Below are positions 44,389 to 53,412 of a DNA stretch of 64,000 nt, one piece after another. The number at the start of each line of letters is the position of its first letter. The first letter of the stretch is position 1. The position numbers were made by a program, and so were the translations under genes. The notes under the pieces were generated by a model, which was not told where the DNA came from, did no database searches, and worked only from the letters and a program-made list of their open reading frames with translations. This DNA is from Lysobacteraceae bacterium PS02340 (GTDB lineage: Bacteria; Pseudomonadota; Gammaproteobacteria; Xanthomonadales; Xanthomonadaceae). Where the stretch lies: contig JASCOC010000007.1 of NCBI GenBank assembly GCA_029959605.1, forward strand, positions 62,001-126,000, written 5' to 3'.

Positions 44389-46485
44389 TCAGCTGTCGAA
44401 GAACACGCGACGCACCGTGTCGCGCGCCACGTCCAGCGAGAAGTGCGCCTGTACGTTCGCCAGTCCGTTGCCGGCGAGGCGGGACCACAGCACTTCGTCG
44501 CCGTACAGCGCGATCACCGCATCCGCGAATGCGTTCGACTCCTCGGCCAGCAGGACGTCCACGCCGTCTTGCAGGTGCATGCCTTCGGCTGCGCACGGCG
44601 TGGCGACGACCGGCTGGCCGTGCGCCATGCTCAGATTGACCTTGCCTTTCACGCCCGCGCCGAAGCGCAGCGGTGCGACGGCGATGCGACAGCCATCCAT
44701 ATAGGGCGCGATGTCGGGCACGTGGCCGTGGATGTGCACGCCGGGCGCGTCCGAGAACGCGGCGATCGTCTCCGGCACGTAGCCGCCGATGCAGTGGAAC
44801 CGGACGTCGGGCAACGCTGCACGGATACGCGGAAACACCTCAACCAGGAACCAGCGCACCGCATCGACGTTCGGTGGATGGCGGAAGCCGCCGACGAAGA
44901 CCAGATCACGCCGCTCGGCGAATGCCGCGCCCGTACCCGCAACCTCGTGCAGATTCGACAACACGGTGACGCGCGCATCCGGCGCATCGCTGGACAGCAC
45001 TTCGGCCTCGGCCGCGCTGACCACGAGGGTATGGTCGCTTCGCGCGATGACGTCCAGCTCCAGCGAGCGCGTGCGTGCGGCGGCGCGCGCCAGCGAGGCG
45101 TCCTGCGCGACGTCCGCGCCGCGCTGCTCGCGGACGTAATGCAGATCGATGCTGTCGAACACGACGCGCGCCTGCGGTGCGTGCGCACGCACCAGCGGCA
45201 GGAATTCGCGTGCGATGTAGTGCCGGCACAGCAGGACATGCTGGAAGCGGTCGCCGTGGGCGCGCATCCAGCGGGCGACACCTCCGACATGCGGGTCGTA
45301 CCAGACTTCCATGCCCAATGCCTGCAAGGCACGCGTCGCATCGCCGGCGTGCCGGCGGTCGGCCGGCAGGAACACGACATGGGCACCGGCCTCGCGCAGC
45401 AGCCGCATCAGGTTGACCAGGCGCAGCGACGCCGAATCGCGGTCGGGGCGCGGCGTGAGGTTGTCGACGATCAGCACCTGGGGCGTGCCGGGGCGCGGCA
45501 GCCGGCCCGCGTCGACCGGATCGACCGGCCGCAATGCGAGCGCGTCACGCCAGCGGGCTTTGAATACGGGCAGGTTGCGCGCCTGCGCGGCTTTCATGCC
45601 GCGGGCCGGATCGGTGCCTGCGCTGACGCCCTCGAGATGCACGACGCGCGCGACCGGCTGCACCAGCACGCGCAGCCCTGCATCGCGGACGCGGAACGCG
45701 AGGTCGGTGTCCTCGTAGTAGGCCGGCGCATAGCGCGGATCGAATCCGTCGAGGCGTTCGAACACGCTGCGTTCGAGCATCAGCGCTGCGCCTGAAACGT
45801 AGTCCACGTCCGCGCACCAAGCAAATGCGGGATGCGTGGGATCGGCAAACCGGCCCCGGCTCTCGCCGCGTCCATCCCGCGCGAGCATCGCGCCGGCCTC
45901 CTGCAGACGACCGTCGGGGTAGACCAGCTGCGCGCCGACGATGCCGACGTCGGCGTGCGCATCGAAGGTCGCGCGCAATGCATCCAGCCAGCCGGGCTGG
46001 GGGACCGTGTCGTTGTTGAGGAACAGCAGGAAACGGCCGCGTGCGATCGCGGCGCCTGCATTGCATGCGCCGATGAAACCGAGATTCGCCGGCAGCGCAT
46101 GCAGCCGCAGGCCATCGACCTGCGCCAGCAGCGCGCGCGTATCGTCCGGACTCGCATCGTCGACGACGATCATTTCGATCGGCGTGCGCGGCGGGTGTGC
46201 TGCGATCGCGCGCAGGCACGCGATCGTCTGGTCGACGTGGCCGTGCACCGGGATGACGATGCTGACGTCGGGCGCGTCGGAGACGGGCAGGGCAAACGGC
46301 GCGAATGGCGACGTGTCCGCTGCCAGCAACGCATCGGCCGAAGCGGGCGCGAAGAGCCCCAGTTGCGCACTGACACGTTGCCACGTCGCGGCAGGGCCGC
46401 GGGTGCGCAGACTGGCCAGGCCGCGGCGGCACAGGCCGAGCGCGCGTTCCAACTGGAACCGCGCGCCCGCCAGGGAAAACGACAT
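44389..46485 (-). CDS. Two-domain glycosyltransferase (GT2-GT4 fusion)
   Basis: Probably builds a surface polysaccharide. The 698-residue protein has a helical N-terminus and a GT2 domain (about residues 75-300) with VSIVIPVHGH, VVDDASPDD, FLNNDT and YYEDTDLAFRVRDAG. A second, GT4-like domain (about 330-690) follows, with LTPRPDRDSASLRLVNLMRL, VFVGGFRHPPNVDAV and the donor-site block PLRFGAGVKGKVNLSMAHGQ. Both catalytic halves look complete. Sugar donor and acceptor are unknown. ATG 46485 is preceded by GGAG; the frame stays open far upstream only because of high GC. It is divergent from mrcB, with no other polysaccharide gene beside it. Confidence 0.88.
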   Translation of the reverse strand: MSFSLAGARFQLERALGLCRRGLASLRTRGPAATWQRVSAQLGLFAPASADALLAADTSPFAPFALPVSDAPDVSIVIPVHGHVDQTIACLRAIAAHPPRTPIEMIVVDDASPDDTRALLAQVDGLRLHALPANLGFIGACNAGAAIARGRFLLFLNNDTVPQPGWLDALRATFDAHADVGIVGAQLVYPDGRLQEAGAMLARDGRGESRGRFADPTHPAFAWCADVDYVSGAALMLERSVFERLDGFDPRYAPAYYEDTDLAFRVRDAGLRVLVQPVARVVHLEGVSAGTDPARGMKAAQARNLPVFKARWRDALALRPVDPVDAGRLPRPGTPQVLIVDNLTPRPDRDSASLRLVNLMRLLREAGAHVVFLPADRRHAGDATRALQALGMEVWYDPHVGGVARWMRAHGDRFQHVLLCRHYIAREFLPLVRAHAPQARVVFDSIDLHYVREQRGADVAQDASLARAAARTRSLELDVIARSDHTLVVSAAEAEVLSSDAPDARVTVLSNLHEVAGTGAAFAERRDLVFVGGFRHPPNVDAVRWFLVEVFPRIRAALPDVRFHCIGGYVPETIAAFSDAPGVHIHGHVPDIAPYMDGCRIAVAPLRFGAGVKGKVNLSMAHGQPVVATPCAAEGMHLQDGVDVLLAEESNAFADAVIALYGDEVLWSRLAGNGLANVQAHFSLDVARDTVRRVFFDS

Positions 46486-46547
46486 GCGTTCGTAACTCCA
46501 GCTGACTGTTCGGGAGGCGGCCTGCGGTCCACGCCGGAGCGCTGGGA

Positions 46548-46553
46548 TAGACT
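46548..46553 (+). promoter_or_regulatory. Candidate -10 box for mrcB
   Basis: TAGACT in the context GGGATAGACTGC lies 55 bases before the mrcB ATG, in the 123-base gap shared with the divergent glycosyltransferase gene. No -35 is evident. TATTGT at 46563-46568 is a second candidate. Confidence 0.3.
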
Positions 46554-46608
46554 GCCCGGCGCTATTGTGGCATCCACATCGACCCGCCGCCGCGGGTGCA
46601 GGAATTCC

Positions 46609-49083
46609 ATGGCCCGGATCGATTACGAAGACGACGACACCGACGATCTGAACGACGACGCGCTGCCCGCCTGGCGTCGGCGCGCGGTCACCGCGGTGCT
46701 CGCACTGGTCGGTCTCGGTCTGGGATTCCTGATTCCCTACACGCTGTACTTGAACCATCAGGTCAGCGAGAAGTTCGGGGCGCTGACCTGGCAGGTGCCG
46801 ACGCGCGTCTATGCACGTCCGCTGCAGATCACGCCCGGCGTGGCGATGAACGCCGCGACGCTCAAGACCGAGCTCGACGCCGCCGGCTATCGCGAAGGCG
46901 ACGGCGTCAAGCCGGGCACGTATGCGAGCGAGGGCGGGCGCTGGACGATCTCCAGCCGCGGCTATCGCGATGTCGACGGCGCGGTCGCGTCCGGCCGGGT
47001 GCAGCTGTCGCTGTCGGGCGGACGCGTGTCGCGGCTGCGCGATGGCGACGGCGAGCGCGCGCTCAAGGTCGCGCGCATGGATCCGGCGCGTATCGCCACC
47101 CTCTACGGCCAGCGCCAGGAAGAGCGCCGGCTGGTGCGCCTCGACGAAGTGCCGCAGTTGCTGACCGACACGCTGCAGGCGGTCGAGGACAAGGACTTCG
47201 CGCATCACCACGGCATCGACCTCAGCGGCATGGCCCGCGCGGCGATGATCAACCTGCGCGCCGGCGAGACGCGGCAGGGTGCGAGCACGCTGACCCAGCA
47301 GCTCGCGCGTAGCGGTCTGCTCGGCATCGGTCGCGAGCAGACCTACACGCGCAAGTTCAACGAAATCCTGTACGCGATGCTGATCGAGGCGCGCTACGGC
47401 AAGGGCCCGATCCTCGAGGCCTATCTCAACCAGGTGTACCTGGGCCAGCGCGGTGCGCAGGCGATCCACGGGGTCGCCGCGGGCGCTGAATTCTGGTTCG
47501 GCCGCCGCCTCGACGACCTGGAAACCGAGCAGGTCGCGCTGCTGGTCGGCATCATCCGCGGGCCCTCGCATTATGATCCGCGCCGCAATCCGGAACGCGC
47601 GCTGGCGCGCCGCGATTTCGTGCTCGGCAAGATGCTCGAATCCGGTCTGATCGACCAGGCTGCGCACGACCGCGCCGCCAAACGCCCGCTCGGCGTCACC
47701 GAGACGCCCGGCAGCATCGCCGCGAACCGTTTCCCCGCCTACGTCGATCTCGTGCGTCGCCAGCTGGCGCGCGACTATCCGACCGGCGAGCTGCAGGGCG
47801 CGGGCCTGTCGGTGATGACCGCGATGGCGCCGTCGGCACAGGCGTACGCGGAAGGCTCGACGGTACGCACGATCAAGGATCTGAGCACCGGCAAGCGGCC
47901 GCCGCTGCAGGCCGGCCTGGTCGTGACCGACGTGCATTCGGGCGAAGTGGTGGCCGCGGTCGGCAGTCGCGATCCGGTCGAGCACGGCTTCAATCGCGTC
48001 GTCGAGGCGCACCGCCCGGTCGGCTCGCTGCTCAAGCCGTTCGTGTATCTGCTCGCGTTCGGCAATCCCGCGCAGTACTCGCTGGCCAGCTGGGTCGACG
48101 ATTCACCGGTGACGATCACGCTGGAGAACGGACAGCGCTGGTCGCCCGGCAATTCCGACGGCCGCAGTCACGGCACGGTGCGGATGATCGATGCGCTGGC
48201 GCGCTCCTACAACCAGGCGACGGTGCGCATCGGCGAGGCCGTCGGCGCGCGGGCGCTGGCCGACCTGGTGCACGTGCTCGCCGGCGTGCGCGCGACGCCC
48301 AATCCATCGCTGACGCTCGGTTCGATGGACCAGAGCCCGTATGCGATGGCGCAGCTTTACCAGTTCCTGGCCTCCGGCGGCGAGATCCAGCCGCTGCGCG
48401 CGGTGCGCGGCGTGATCGACGAGCAGGGCCGGGTGGTCAACCGGTACGACAATGCGCCGCGCCCTGCGCAGGAAGGCGACGCGATCGCCGCGCGTCTGGT
48501 GACGCTGGCCCTGCAGCATGCAGTGACCTCGGGCACGGGCCGCCAGTTGGTCAGCGACGGCCTCGGCCGGCTCAACGCCGCCGGCAAGACCGGCACCAGC
48601 AACGACGGCCGCGACAGCTGGTTCGCCGGCTGGACCGGCGATCATCTGGCCGTGGTCTGGGTCGGCAACGACCAGAACGAGCAGACCGGTCTCTACGGCG
48701 CGACCGGCGCGATGCGCGTGTGGTCGGGCATCTTCGCGCGTCTGCCTAGCAAGCCGCTGGAAGTGGGCGACGCGGGTCTCGAATGGCAATGGGTCGCGCA
48801 GTCCAACAGCACCGACGCCGACTGCCCCGATGCGCGTCGATTCGCCTTCGTCGCCGGCTACGCGCCGCCGTACCAGCCGTGCCCGACCTACGATCCCAAC
48901 CAGACCTTCGTCGACGAGAATGGCAATCTCGTGGATGCGACCGGCGCGCCGGTGCAGCAGGAGCGCCGCGGCTGGCGCGAGTTCTTCGGCTTCGGTCGTG
49001 ACGAGGAGGCCGCGCTGCCGGCCGACACCGCACCGCCGGCCCCTGCGCCCGCACCCGCACCGCCTGTCGAGGAGTCGCCCTGA
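46609..49083 (+). CDS. mrcB: Penicillin-binding protein 1B (bifunctional peptidoglycan synthase)
   Basis: Second class A peptidoglycan synthase of this window. An acidic cytoplasmic tail precedes one membrane helix (about residues 28-47). A UB2H-like domain (VYARPLQITPG, LKTELDAAGYRE) follows, which in E. coli binds the activator LpoB. Next is the GT51 domain with AVEDKDFAHHHGID near residue 191 and GASTLTQQLAR. The transpeptidase has SLLK (serine near residue 473), SYN and KTGTSND. The C-terminus carries an Ala/Pro tail. The length of 824 residues is typical. ATG 46609 gives the family N-terminus. Its stop overlaps the next start (TGATG), coupling it to a lipoprotein. Confidence 0.95.
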   Translation: MARIDYEDDDTDDLNDDALPAWRRRAVTAVLALVGLGLGFLIPYTLYLNHQVSEKFGALTWQVPTRVYARPLQITPGVAMNAATLKTELDAAGYREGDGVKPGTYASEGGRWTISSRGYRDVDGAVASGRVQLSLSGGRVSRLRDGDGERALKVARMDPARIATLYGQRQEERRLVRLDEVPQLLTDTLQAVEDKDFAHHHGIDLSGMARAAMINLRAGETRQGASTLTQQLARSGLLGIGREQTYTRKFNEILYAMLIEARYGKGPILEAYLNQVYLGQRGAQAIHGVAAGAEFWFGRRLDDLETEQVALLVGIIRGPSHYDPRRNPERALARRDFVLGKMLESGLIDQAAHDRAAKRPLGVTETPGSIAANRFPAYVDLVRRQLARDYPTGELQGAGLSVMTAMAPSAQAYAEGSTVRTIKDLSTGKRPPLQAGLVVTDVHSGEVVAAVGSRDPVEHGFNRVVEAHRPVGSLLKPFVYLLAFGNPAQYSLASWVDDSPVTITLENGQRWSPGNSDGRSHGTVRMIDALARSYNQATVRIGEAVGARALADLVHVLAGVRATPNPSLTLGSMDQSPYAMAQLYQFLASGGEIQPLRAVRGVIDEQGRVVNRYDNAPRPAQEGDAIAARLVTLALQHAVTSGTGRQLVSDGLGRLNAAGKTGTSNDGRDSWFAGWTGDHLAVVWVGNDQNEQTGLYGATGAMRVWSGIFARLPSKPLEVGDAGLEWQWVAQSNSTDADCPDARRFAFVAGYAPPYQPCPTYDPNQTFVDENGNLVDATGAPVQQERRGWREFFGFGRDEEAALPADTAPPAPAPAPAPPVEESP

Positions 49084-49616
49084 TGCATCCGTCCCGTCTC
49101 GCATTCCGTCTGTCCGCGCTGTCGGCCGCGCTCGTGCTCGCCGCCTGCGCCAGTCCGTCGCCGAGTACCGCCGACGCCGCGCCGGTCTCGACCATCCCGC
49201 CGGCGACCATGGTCCAGACGATCCGTGCATCCGCCGGCGATGGCGACGGCGAACTCGCCGTGCAGCCGCTGCGCGATCCGATGGTCGAAGACCTGCGAGC
49301 ACGCGCGGTCACGCTGGAGGCGCAGGGCGACCTGGCGGGCGCCGTCGCCGCACTCGACGAAGCCATGACGATCGTCGACAGCGATCCCGCCCTGCTGCAG
49401 GAGCGCGCGGAACTGGCGATCCTGCAGAACGATCTGCCCAGGGCCACGCAGCTGGCCGAACGCGCCTACGCGCTCGGTGCGCAGGTCGGTCCGCTGTGCC
49501 GTCGCCACTGGATCACCCTTGAACAGGTGCGCCTGTCGACCGGAGACGCCGAAGGCGCGACCCAGGCGCGCGGCCAGGTCGATGGCTGCCGTGTCGCCGG
49601 GCCCAATCGCTACTGA
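49083..49616 (+). CDS. TPR-containing lipoprotein coupled to mrcB
   Basis: The 177-residue precursor has a clear lipobox (LAAC, cysteine near residue 22), a Ser/Pro linker and a helical region with TPR-like pairs (LRARAVTLEAQGDLAGAVAALDEA, then LQERAELAILQNDLPRATQL). It starts inside the mrcB stop codon, so the two are made together. That placement suggests a role in regulating PBP1B, in the way outer-membrane lipoproteins activate class A PBPs in other bacteria. This is inference from position and topology; there is no clear sequence match to LpoB or LpoP that I can prove. Confidence 0.85.
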   Translation: MHPSRLAFRLSALSAALVLAACASPSPSTADAAPVSTIPPATMVQTIRASAGDGDGELAVQPLRDPMVEDLRARAVTLEAQGDLAGAVAALDEAMTIVDSDPALLQERAELAILQNDLPRATQLAERAYALGAQVGPLCRRHWITLEQVRLSTGDAEGATQARGQVDGCRVAGPNRY

Positions 49617-49636
49617 TCGCGCCACCGGCCGGGTCC

Positions 49637-51724
49637 GTGCTCGACGCGCGTGACGCCCGCCTCGCGGACCGCAGCCGCGAGGCCCTCGCCCCCGGCGGCC
49701 TGCTGGCGGAACGGATTCCCGCGTTCCGGCCACGCGTCGCCCAGCAATCGCTGGCGATGGCGGTGGCCGATGCGATCGACCAGCGCGCCACGCTGCTGGC
49801 CGAGGCCGGCACCGGCACCGGCAAGACCTTCGCGTATCTCGTGCCGGCGCTGCTGTCGGGCTTGAAGACGATCGTCTCGACCGGCACGCGCGCGCTGCAG
49901 GACCAGCTGTTCCATCGCGATCTGCCGCGCGTACGCGATGCGCTCGGCAGCGGCCTGCGCAGTGCGCTGCTCAAGGGCCGCGCCAACTATCTGTGTCTGT
50001 ATCGCCTCGAGCAGGCGCGTGGCGAACCGCGGCTGGCCTCGCGCGAACAGATCCATCAGTTCCAGCGGATCGTTGCCTGGGCCGGGCGCACACGCATGGG
50101 CGACATGGCCGAACTCGACGGCTTGCCTGAAGACACGCCGCTGCTGCCGCTGGTCACCTCGACCGTCGACAACTGCCTCGGCAACGACTGCCCGTTCTGG
50201 AGCGAGTGTTTCCTGGTGCAGGCGCGCCAGCGGGCGCAGGCCGCGGACGTGGTCGTGGTCAACCACCATCTGCTGCTGGCCGATCTGGCGCTGAAGCAGG
50301 AAGGCTTCGGCGAAATCCTCCCCGGGGCGCAGCTCTTCATCGTCGACGAGGCGCACCAGTTGCCGGAACTCGCCGCGCAGTTCTTTGGCGAGGGCATGAG
50401 CGCGCGGCCGCTGGTCGAGCTGGCGCGCGACGCGATCGCCGAGTGCAAGGACGTGCCCGGCGCGTTGCCGGTGCTGCAGTCCCCGGCACATGCGCTGGAC
50501 GAGGCCACGCGCGCGCTGCGCACCGCGATGGACGGACTGCCGCCACGTGGCACCCGCTATCGCGCGCTGTACGAACCTGCGGTCGAGGACGCGCTGCATG
50601 CGCTCGACGACGCGCTGCTGCATCTGCGCGATGCGCTCGGTCCATTGCGCGAAGCCTCACCCGGCTTCGACAGCTGTCACGCGCGCGCGCAAGCTTTCGT
50701 CACGAAGCTGCGGCGCTGGAACGACGGCAGCGCGGCGGCGGAGTCGATGTTCGACGACGACGCGCCGCCCGTCGAAGATGCCGATTCGCTACCGCTCGAC
50801 GACGGCGTGCTGTGGTACGAACTCACCCCGCGCGGCTTCCGCCTGCAGCGCACCCCGCTGGATGTCTCGACACCGCTGCGCACGCATCGGGAAGCCTCGG
50901 GCGCGGCCTGGATCTTCACCTCGGCGACGCTGGCGGTCGATGGCCACTTCGATCACATCGCGGAGCGCCTGGGCATCGAAGCGCCGCAGACCCTGCTGAC
51001 GCCGAGCCCATTCGACTGGTCGCACCAGGCGCTGTGCTATCTGCCGCCGAAGCTGCCGCAACCGTCGGCGCAGGACTACACGCGTGCCGTCGTCGATGCG
51101 GTGCTCCCGGTGCTCGAAGCCTCGGCCGGACGCGCGTTCCTCCTGTTCGCCTCGCATCGCGCCCTGCGCGAAACCGCGGCGCTGCTGCGCGATGGCAGCC
51201 GTGCGTGTCCCTGGCCGCTGTTCGTGCAGGGCGAGGCGCCGCGCCACGTGCTGCTGCAGCGCTTCCGCGATTCGGGGAACGGCGTGCTGCTGGGCGCGGC
51301 GAGTTTCCGCGAAGGTGTCGACGTCGCCGGCGACGCGTTGAGCGTCGTGGTGATCGACAAGCTGCCGTTCGCCGCCCCGGACGATCCGGTGTTCGAGGCG
51401 CGGCTCGATGCGATCCGCCGCGCGGGCGGCAATCCATTCCGCGACGAGCAGCTGCCGCAGGCGGTGATCGCGCTCAAGCAGGGCGTGGGCCGCCTGATCC
51501 GAACGGAACTCGACCGCGGCGTGCTGGTGCTGTGCGACCCGCGCCTGCTCGGCCGCAGCTACGGCGGCGTGTTCCTCGACTCCCTGCCGCCGCTGCCGCG
51601 GACCCGGGAGCTGTCGACTGTCGCCGCGTTCTTCGCGAACCGCGAAGTGCCGGTGCCTGCGACAATGGCGCCGGACGCGCCGTCCGAATCCTCCGTTCCG
51701 CTTCCCGAACCTCTGTCCCGATGA
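49637..51724 (+). CDS. yoaA: DinG/YoaA-family ATP-dependent DNA helicase
   Basis: XPD-like superfamily 2 helicase with an iron-sulphur cluster, active in DNA repair and R-loop or fork processing. Walker A EAGTGTGKT is near residue 57. Four cysteines placed as in the Fe-S domain are visible (ANYLCLYR, then VDNCLGNDCPFWSEC). VNHHLLLADL and the DEAH box (FIVDEAHQLP, near residue 237) follow. The second motor domain has GAASFREGVDVAG and the QGVGRLIRTE block. The 695-residue length fits YoaA better than the larger DinG. It starts with GTG 49637 and overlaps tsaB by four bases. Confidence 0.92.
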   Translation: MLDARDARLADRSREALAPGGLLAERIPAFRPRVAQQSLAMAVADAIDQRATLLAEAGTGTGKTFAYLVPALLSGLKTIVSTGTRALQDQLFHRDLPRVRDALGSGLRSALLKGRANYLCLYRLEQARGEPRLASREQIHQFQRIVAWAGRTRMGDMAELDGLPEDTPLLPLVTSTVDNCLGNDCPFWSECFLVQARQRAQAADVVVVNHHLLLADLALKQEGFGEILPGAQLFIVDEAHQLPELAAQFFGEGMSARPLVELARDAIAECKDVPGALPVLQSPAHALDEATRALRTAMDGLPPRGTRYRALYEPAVEDALHALDDALLHLRDALGPLREASPGFDSCHARAQAFVTKLRRWNDGSAAAESMFDDDAPPVEDADSLPLDDGVLWYELTPRGFRLQRTPLDVSTPLRTHREASGAAWIFTSATLAVDGHFDHIAERLGIEAPQTLLTPSPFDWSHQALCYLPPKLPQPSAQDYTRAVVDAVLPVLEASAGRAFLLFASHRALRETAALLRDGSRACPWPLFVQGEAPRHVLLQRFRDSGNGVLLGAASFREGVDVAGDALSVVVIDKLPFAAPDDPVFEARLDAIRRAGGNPFRDEQLPQAVIALKQGVGRLIRTELDRGVLVLCDPRLLGRSYGGVFLDSLPPLPRTRELSTVAAFFANREVPVPATMAPDAPSESSVPLPEPLSR

Positions 51725-52458
51725 AACTGCTCGCGTTCGAAACCGCCACCGAGGCCTGCTCCGTCGCCATCTGGGACGACGGCCGCGTGCTGGAGCGCTT
51801 CGAGATCGCACCGCGCCGGCACGCCGAACTCGCATTGCCGTGGGCTGGGGCGTTGCTGGCGGAAGCCGGTATCGCGCGGAGCCAGCTCGATGCGGTGGCG
51901 GTCGGCCGGGGGCCCGGTGCATTCACCGGCGTGCGTCTGGCCATCGCGCTGGTGCAGGGCATCGCACTGGCGCTCGATCGTCCGGTCGTCGCGCTCTCCA
52001 CGCTGGAAGTGCTGGCGATGCGCGCACAGGCGACGCCGGGCACGCCGGTCCTGGCCGCGATCGATGCGCGCATGGGCGAGGTCTACAGCCAGGCCTTCGT
52101 GCACGACGCCGAGGGTCTGCGCGCGCTCGGCGCCGCGCGCGTGTCCACGCCCGACGCCGTCGAGCTGCCGGGCGATGCGGCCGCGTGGTCAGGCGTCGGC
52201 ACCGGCTTCTCGGCTGTCGATGGTGCATTGCAGTCGCGTCTGCGCGCGCGCTTTGCGTGGATCGACGCGACCGCGCTGCCGCATGCGGCCGATCTGGCGC
52301 AGATCGCTGCCGCGGCATTCGCGCGCGGTGAGGCGATCGCGCCCGAGCGTGTCGAGCCCGCCTACCTGCGCGACAACGTCGCGCTGACCCTCGTCGAACA
52401 GATCGCCTTGCGCGCCTCCCGTCGCGCGGCGGAACCCGGCACGCCGGGCACGGTCTGA
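51721..52458 (+). CDS. tsaB: tRNA threonylcarbamoyladenosine biosynthesis protein TsaB
   Basis: Partner of TsaD in making t6A at position 37 of ANN-decoding tRNAs. The 245-residue protein starts MKLLAFETATEACSVAIWD and has the ASKHA-type core with HAELALPWAGALL and GRGPGAFTGVRLAI, as in TsaB. It lacks the metal-binding histidines of TsaD, as expected. ATG 51721 overlaps the yoaA stop (ATGA). A yoaA-tsaB pair like this is common in gammaproteobacteria. The signal peptidase gene follows after 26 bases. Confidence 0.94.
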   Translation: MKLLAFETATEACSVAIWDDGRVLERFEIAPRRHAELALPWAGALLAEAGIARSQLDAVAVGRGPGAFTGVRLAIALVQGIALALDRPVVALSTLEVLAMRAQATPGTPVLAAIDARMGEVYSQAFVHDAEGLRALGAARVSTPDAVELPGDAAAWSGVGTGFSAVDGALQSRLRARFAWIDATALPHAADLAQIAAAAFARGEAIAPERVEPAYLRDNVALTLVEQIALRASRRAAEPGTPGTV

Positions 52459-52484
52459 CACCGGACCTGCATGGAGAGCGCGAC

Positions 52485-53129
52485 ATGACCGCGACGTCCC
52501 CACCACCTTCGCCCTGGCGCGCCGGTCAGCGTGGCGCACGCCTGCGTGGCTGGCTGCGCCGAGAAGGTTTGCCGCTGGTCTGTCTGCTCGGCCTGCTGCT
52601 GGTGGCGCGCTCGTCGCTGGCCAACCACTACTACGTGCCCAGCGGTTCGATGGAACCGACACTGCTGCCGGGCGACCGCGTCGTCGTCGACATGCGTGCC
52701 TACGGCCTGCGCGTGCCGTTCACGCAGTGGGCGGTGTGGGGTGGCGATGCGCCGGCACGCGGCGATGTCGTCGTGTTCCGCTCGCCCTCGGACGGCATCC
52801 GCCTGATCAAGCGCGTGGTCGCCGTCGGTGGCGACCGCGTCGATCTCGTCGATGGCCGCCTGGCGATCAACGGCGCACCGCTCGCCGATCAGCCCGGTGC
52901 ACCGGAGGACTTCGGCGACGTGCAGGTCACGCTGAATCTCGATGCCGGCGGTGGTCCCGATCTCGAGGCACTGCAGGTGCCCGACGGCCAAGTGCTGGTG
53001 CTCGGCGATCATCGCGGCGCCAGCATCGACGGCCGCTACTTCGGCTTCGTGCCCGCCGCGGCGATCTACGGCCAGGCACGCGGCGTGTTCTGGCGCACGG
53101 GTGATGGTTTTGGTTGGCGGAAGCTTTAG
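52485..53129 (+). CDS. lepB: Signal peptidase I (divergent S26 family copy)
   Basis: Inner-membrane serine protease that removes signal peptides. The 214 residues have one N-terminal membrane helix (LPLVCLLGLLLVARSSL). The catalytic serine is in PSGSMEPTLLPGD and the catalytic lysine in RLIKRVVAVGGD. The usual C-terminal motif GDNRxxSxDSR reads GDHRGASIDGR, so several conserved residues differ. The protein is shorter than E. coli LepB and has a single membrane segment. In relatives the main lepB usually sits near lepA-rnc-era, so this may be a second enzyme with narrower substrates. ATG 52485 has GGAGAG upstream. Repeats follow immediately. Confidence 0.88.
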   Translation: MTATSPPPSPWRAGQRGARLRGWLRREGLPLVCLLGLLLVARSSLANHYYVPSGSMEPTLLPGDRVVVDMRAYGLRVPFTQWAVWGGDAPARGDVVVFRSPSDGIRLIKRVVAVGGDRVDLVDGRLAINGAPLADQPGAPEDFGDVQVTLNLDAGGGPDLEALQVPDGQVLVLGDHRGASIDGRYFGFVPAAAIYGQARGVFWRTGDGFGWRKL

Positions 53130-53144
53130 GGCACCGCTGAAAAG

Positions 53145-53229
53145 TCGTCATTCCCACGAAGGCGGGAATCCAGAGCTCTCAAGCCATTGAAGAAAAGGCA
53201 CCGGATTCCCGCCTTCGCGGGAATGACGA
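53145..53229. repeat. REP-like palindrome pair (REPIN-type)
   Basis: Two related palindromes, ATTCCC-N8-GGGAAT (53150-53169) and ATTCCCGC-N4-GCGGGAAT (53205-53224), lie head to head. The outer arms TCGTCATTCCC (53145-53155) and GGGAATGACGA (53219-53229) are inverted copies, so the whole can form one long hairpin. This is the layout of short interspersed REP doublets of xanthomonads and pseudomonads. It is non-coding and begins 15 bases after lepB. Confidence 0.75.
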
Positions 53230-53315
53230 ACGAAGAGAGACTTGATCAGCGTTGTCTCAGGACACCCGGGCAGAGGGCTGTCGCCTGACGCTCGAAGCCG
53301 CACTGGAGCACATCT

Positions 53316-53352
53316 CTCCCTCTCGGGGAGGTCGACGCGCAAAGCGCGTCGA
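53316..53352. repeat. Tandem hairpins of a second intergenic repeat
   Basis: CTCCC-N5-GGGAG (53316-53330) is followed at once by TCGACGCGC-AAA-GCGCGTCGA (53332-53352), a perfect 9-bp stem with a three-base loop. It lies between the REP pair and the convergent tonB gene and may act as terminator for both sides. The rest of the 283-base gap (53130-53412) shows no gene. Confidence 0.55.
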
Positions 53353-53412
53353 GTGACGGCAGGGCCTCTCCAGAAGAAAACTTCATGGAAGAACTGCCAA
53401 CGCACGTAGACC

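Noticed and set aside
46486..48012. N-terminal extension of the glycosyltransferase to about 1,200 residues
   Set aside because: The extra part lies antisense to mrcB and has no domain. The ATG at 46485 with GGAG upstream gives a complete GT2-GT4 protein.
53145..53229. Terminal inverted repeats of an insertion sequence
   Set aside because: The arms enclose only about 34 bases and no transposase. The internal palindromes fit a REP doublet better.
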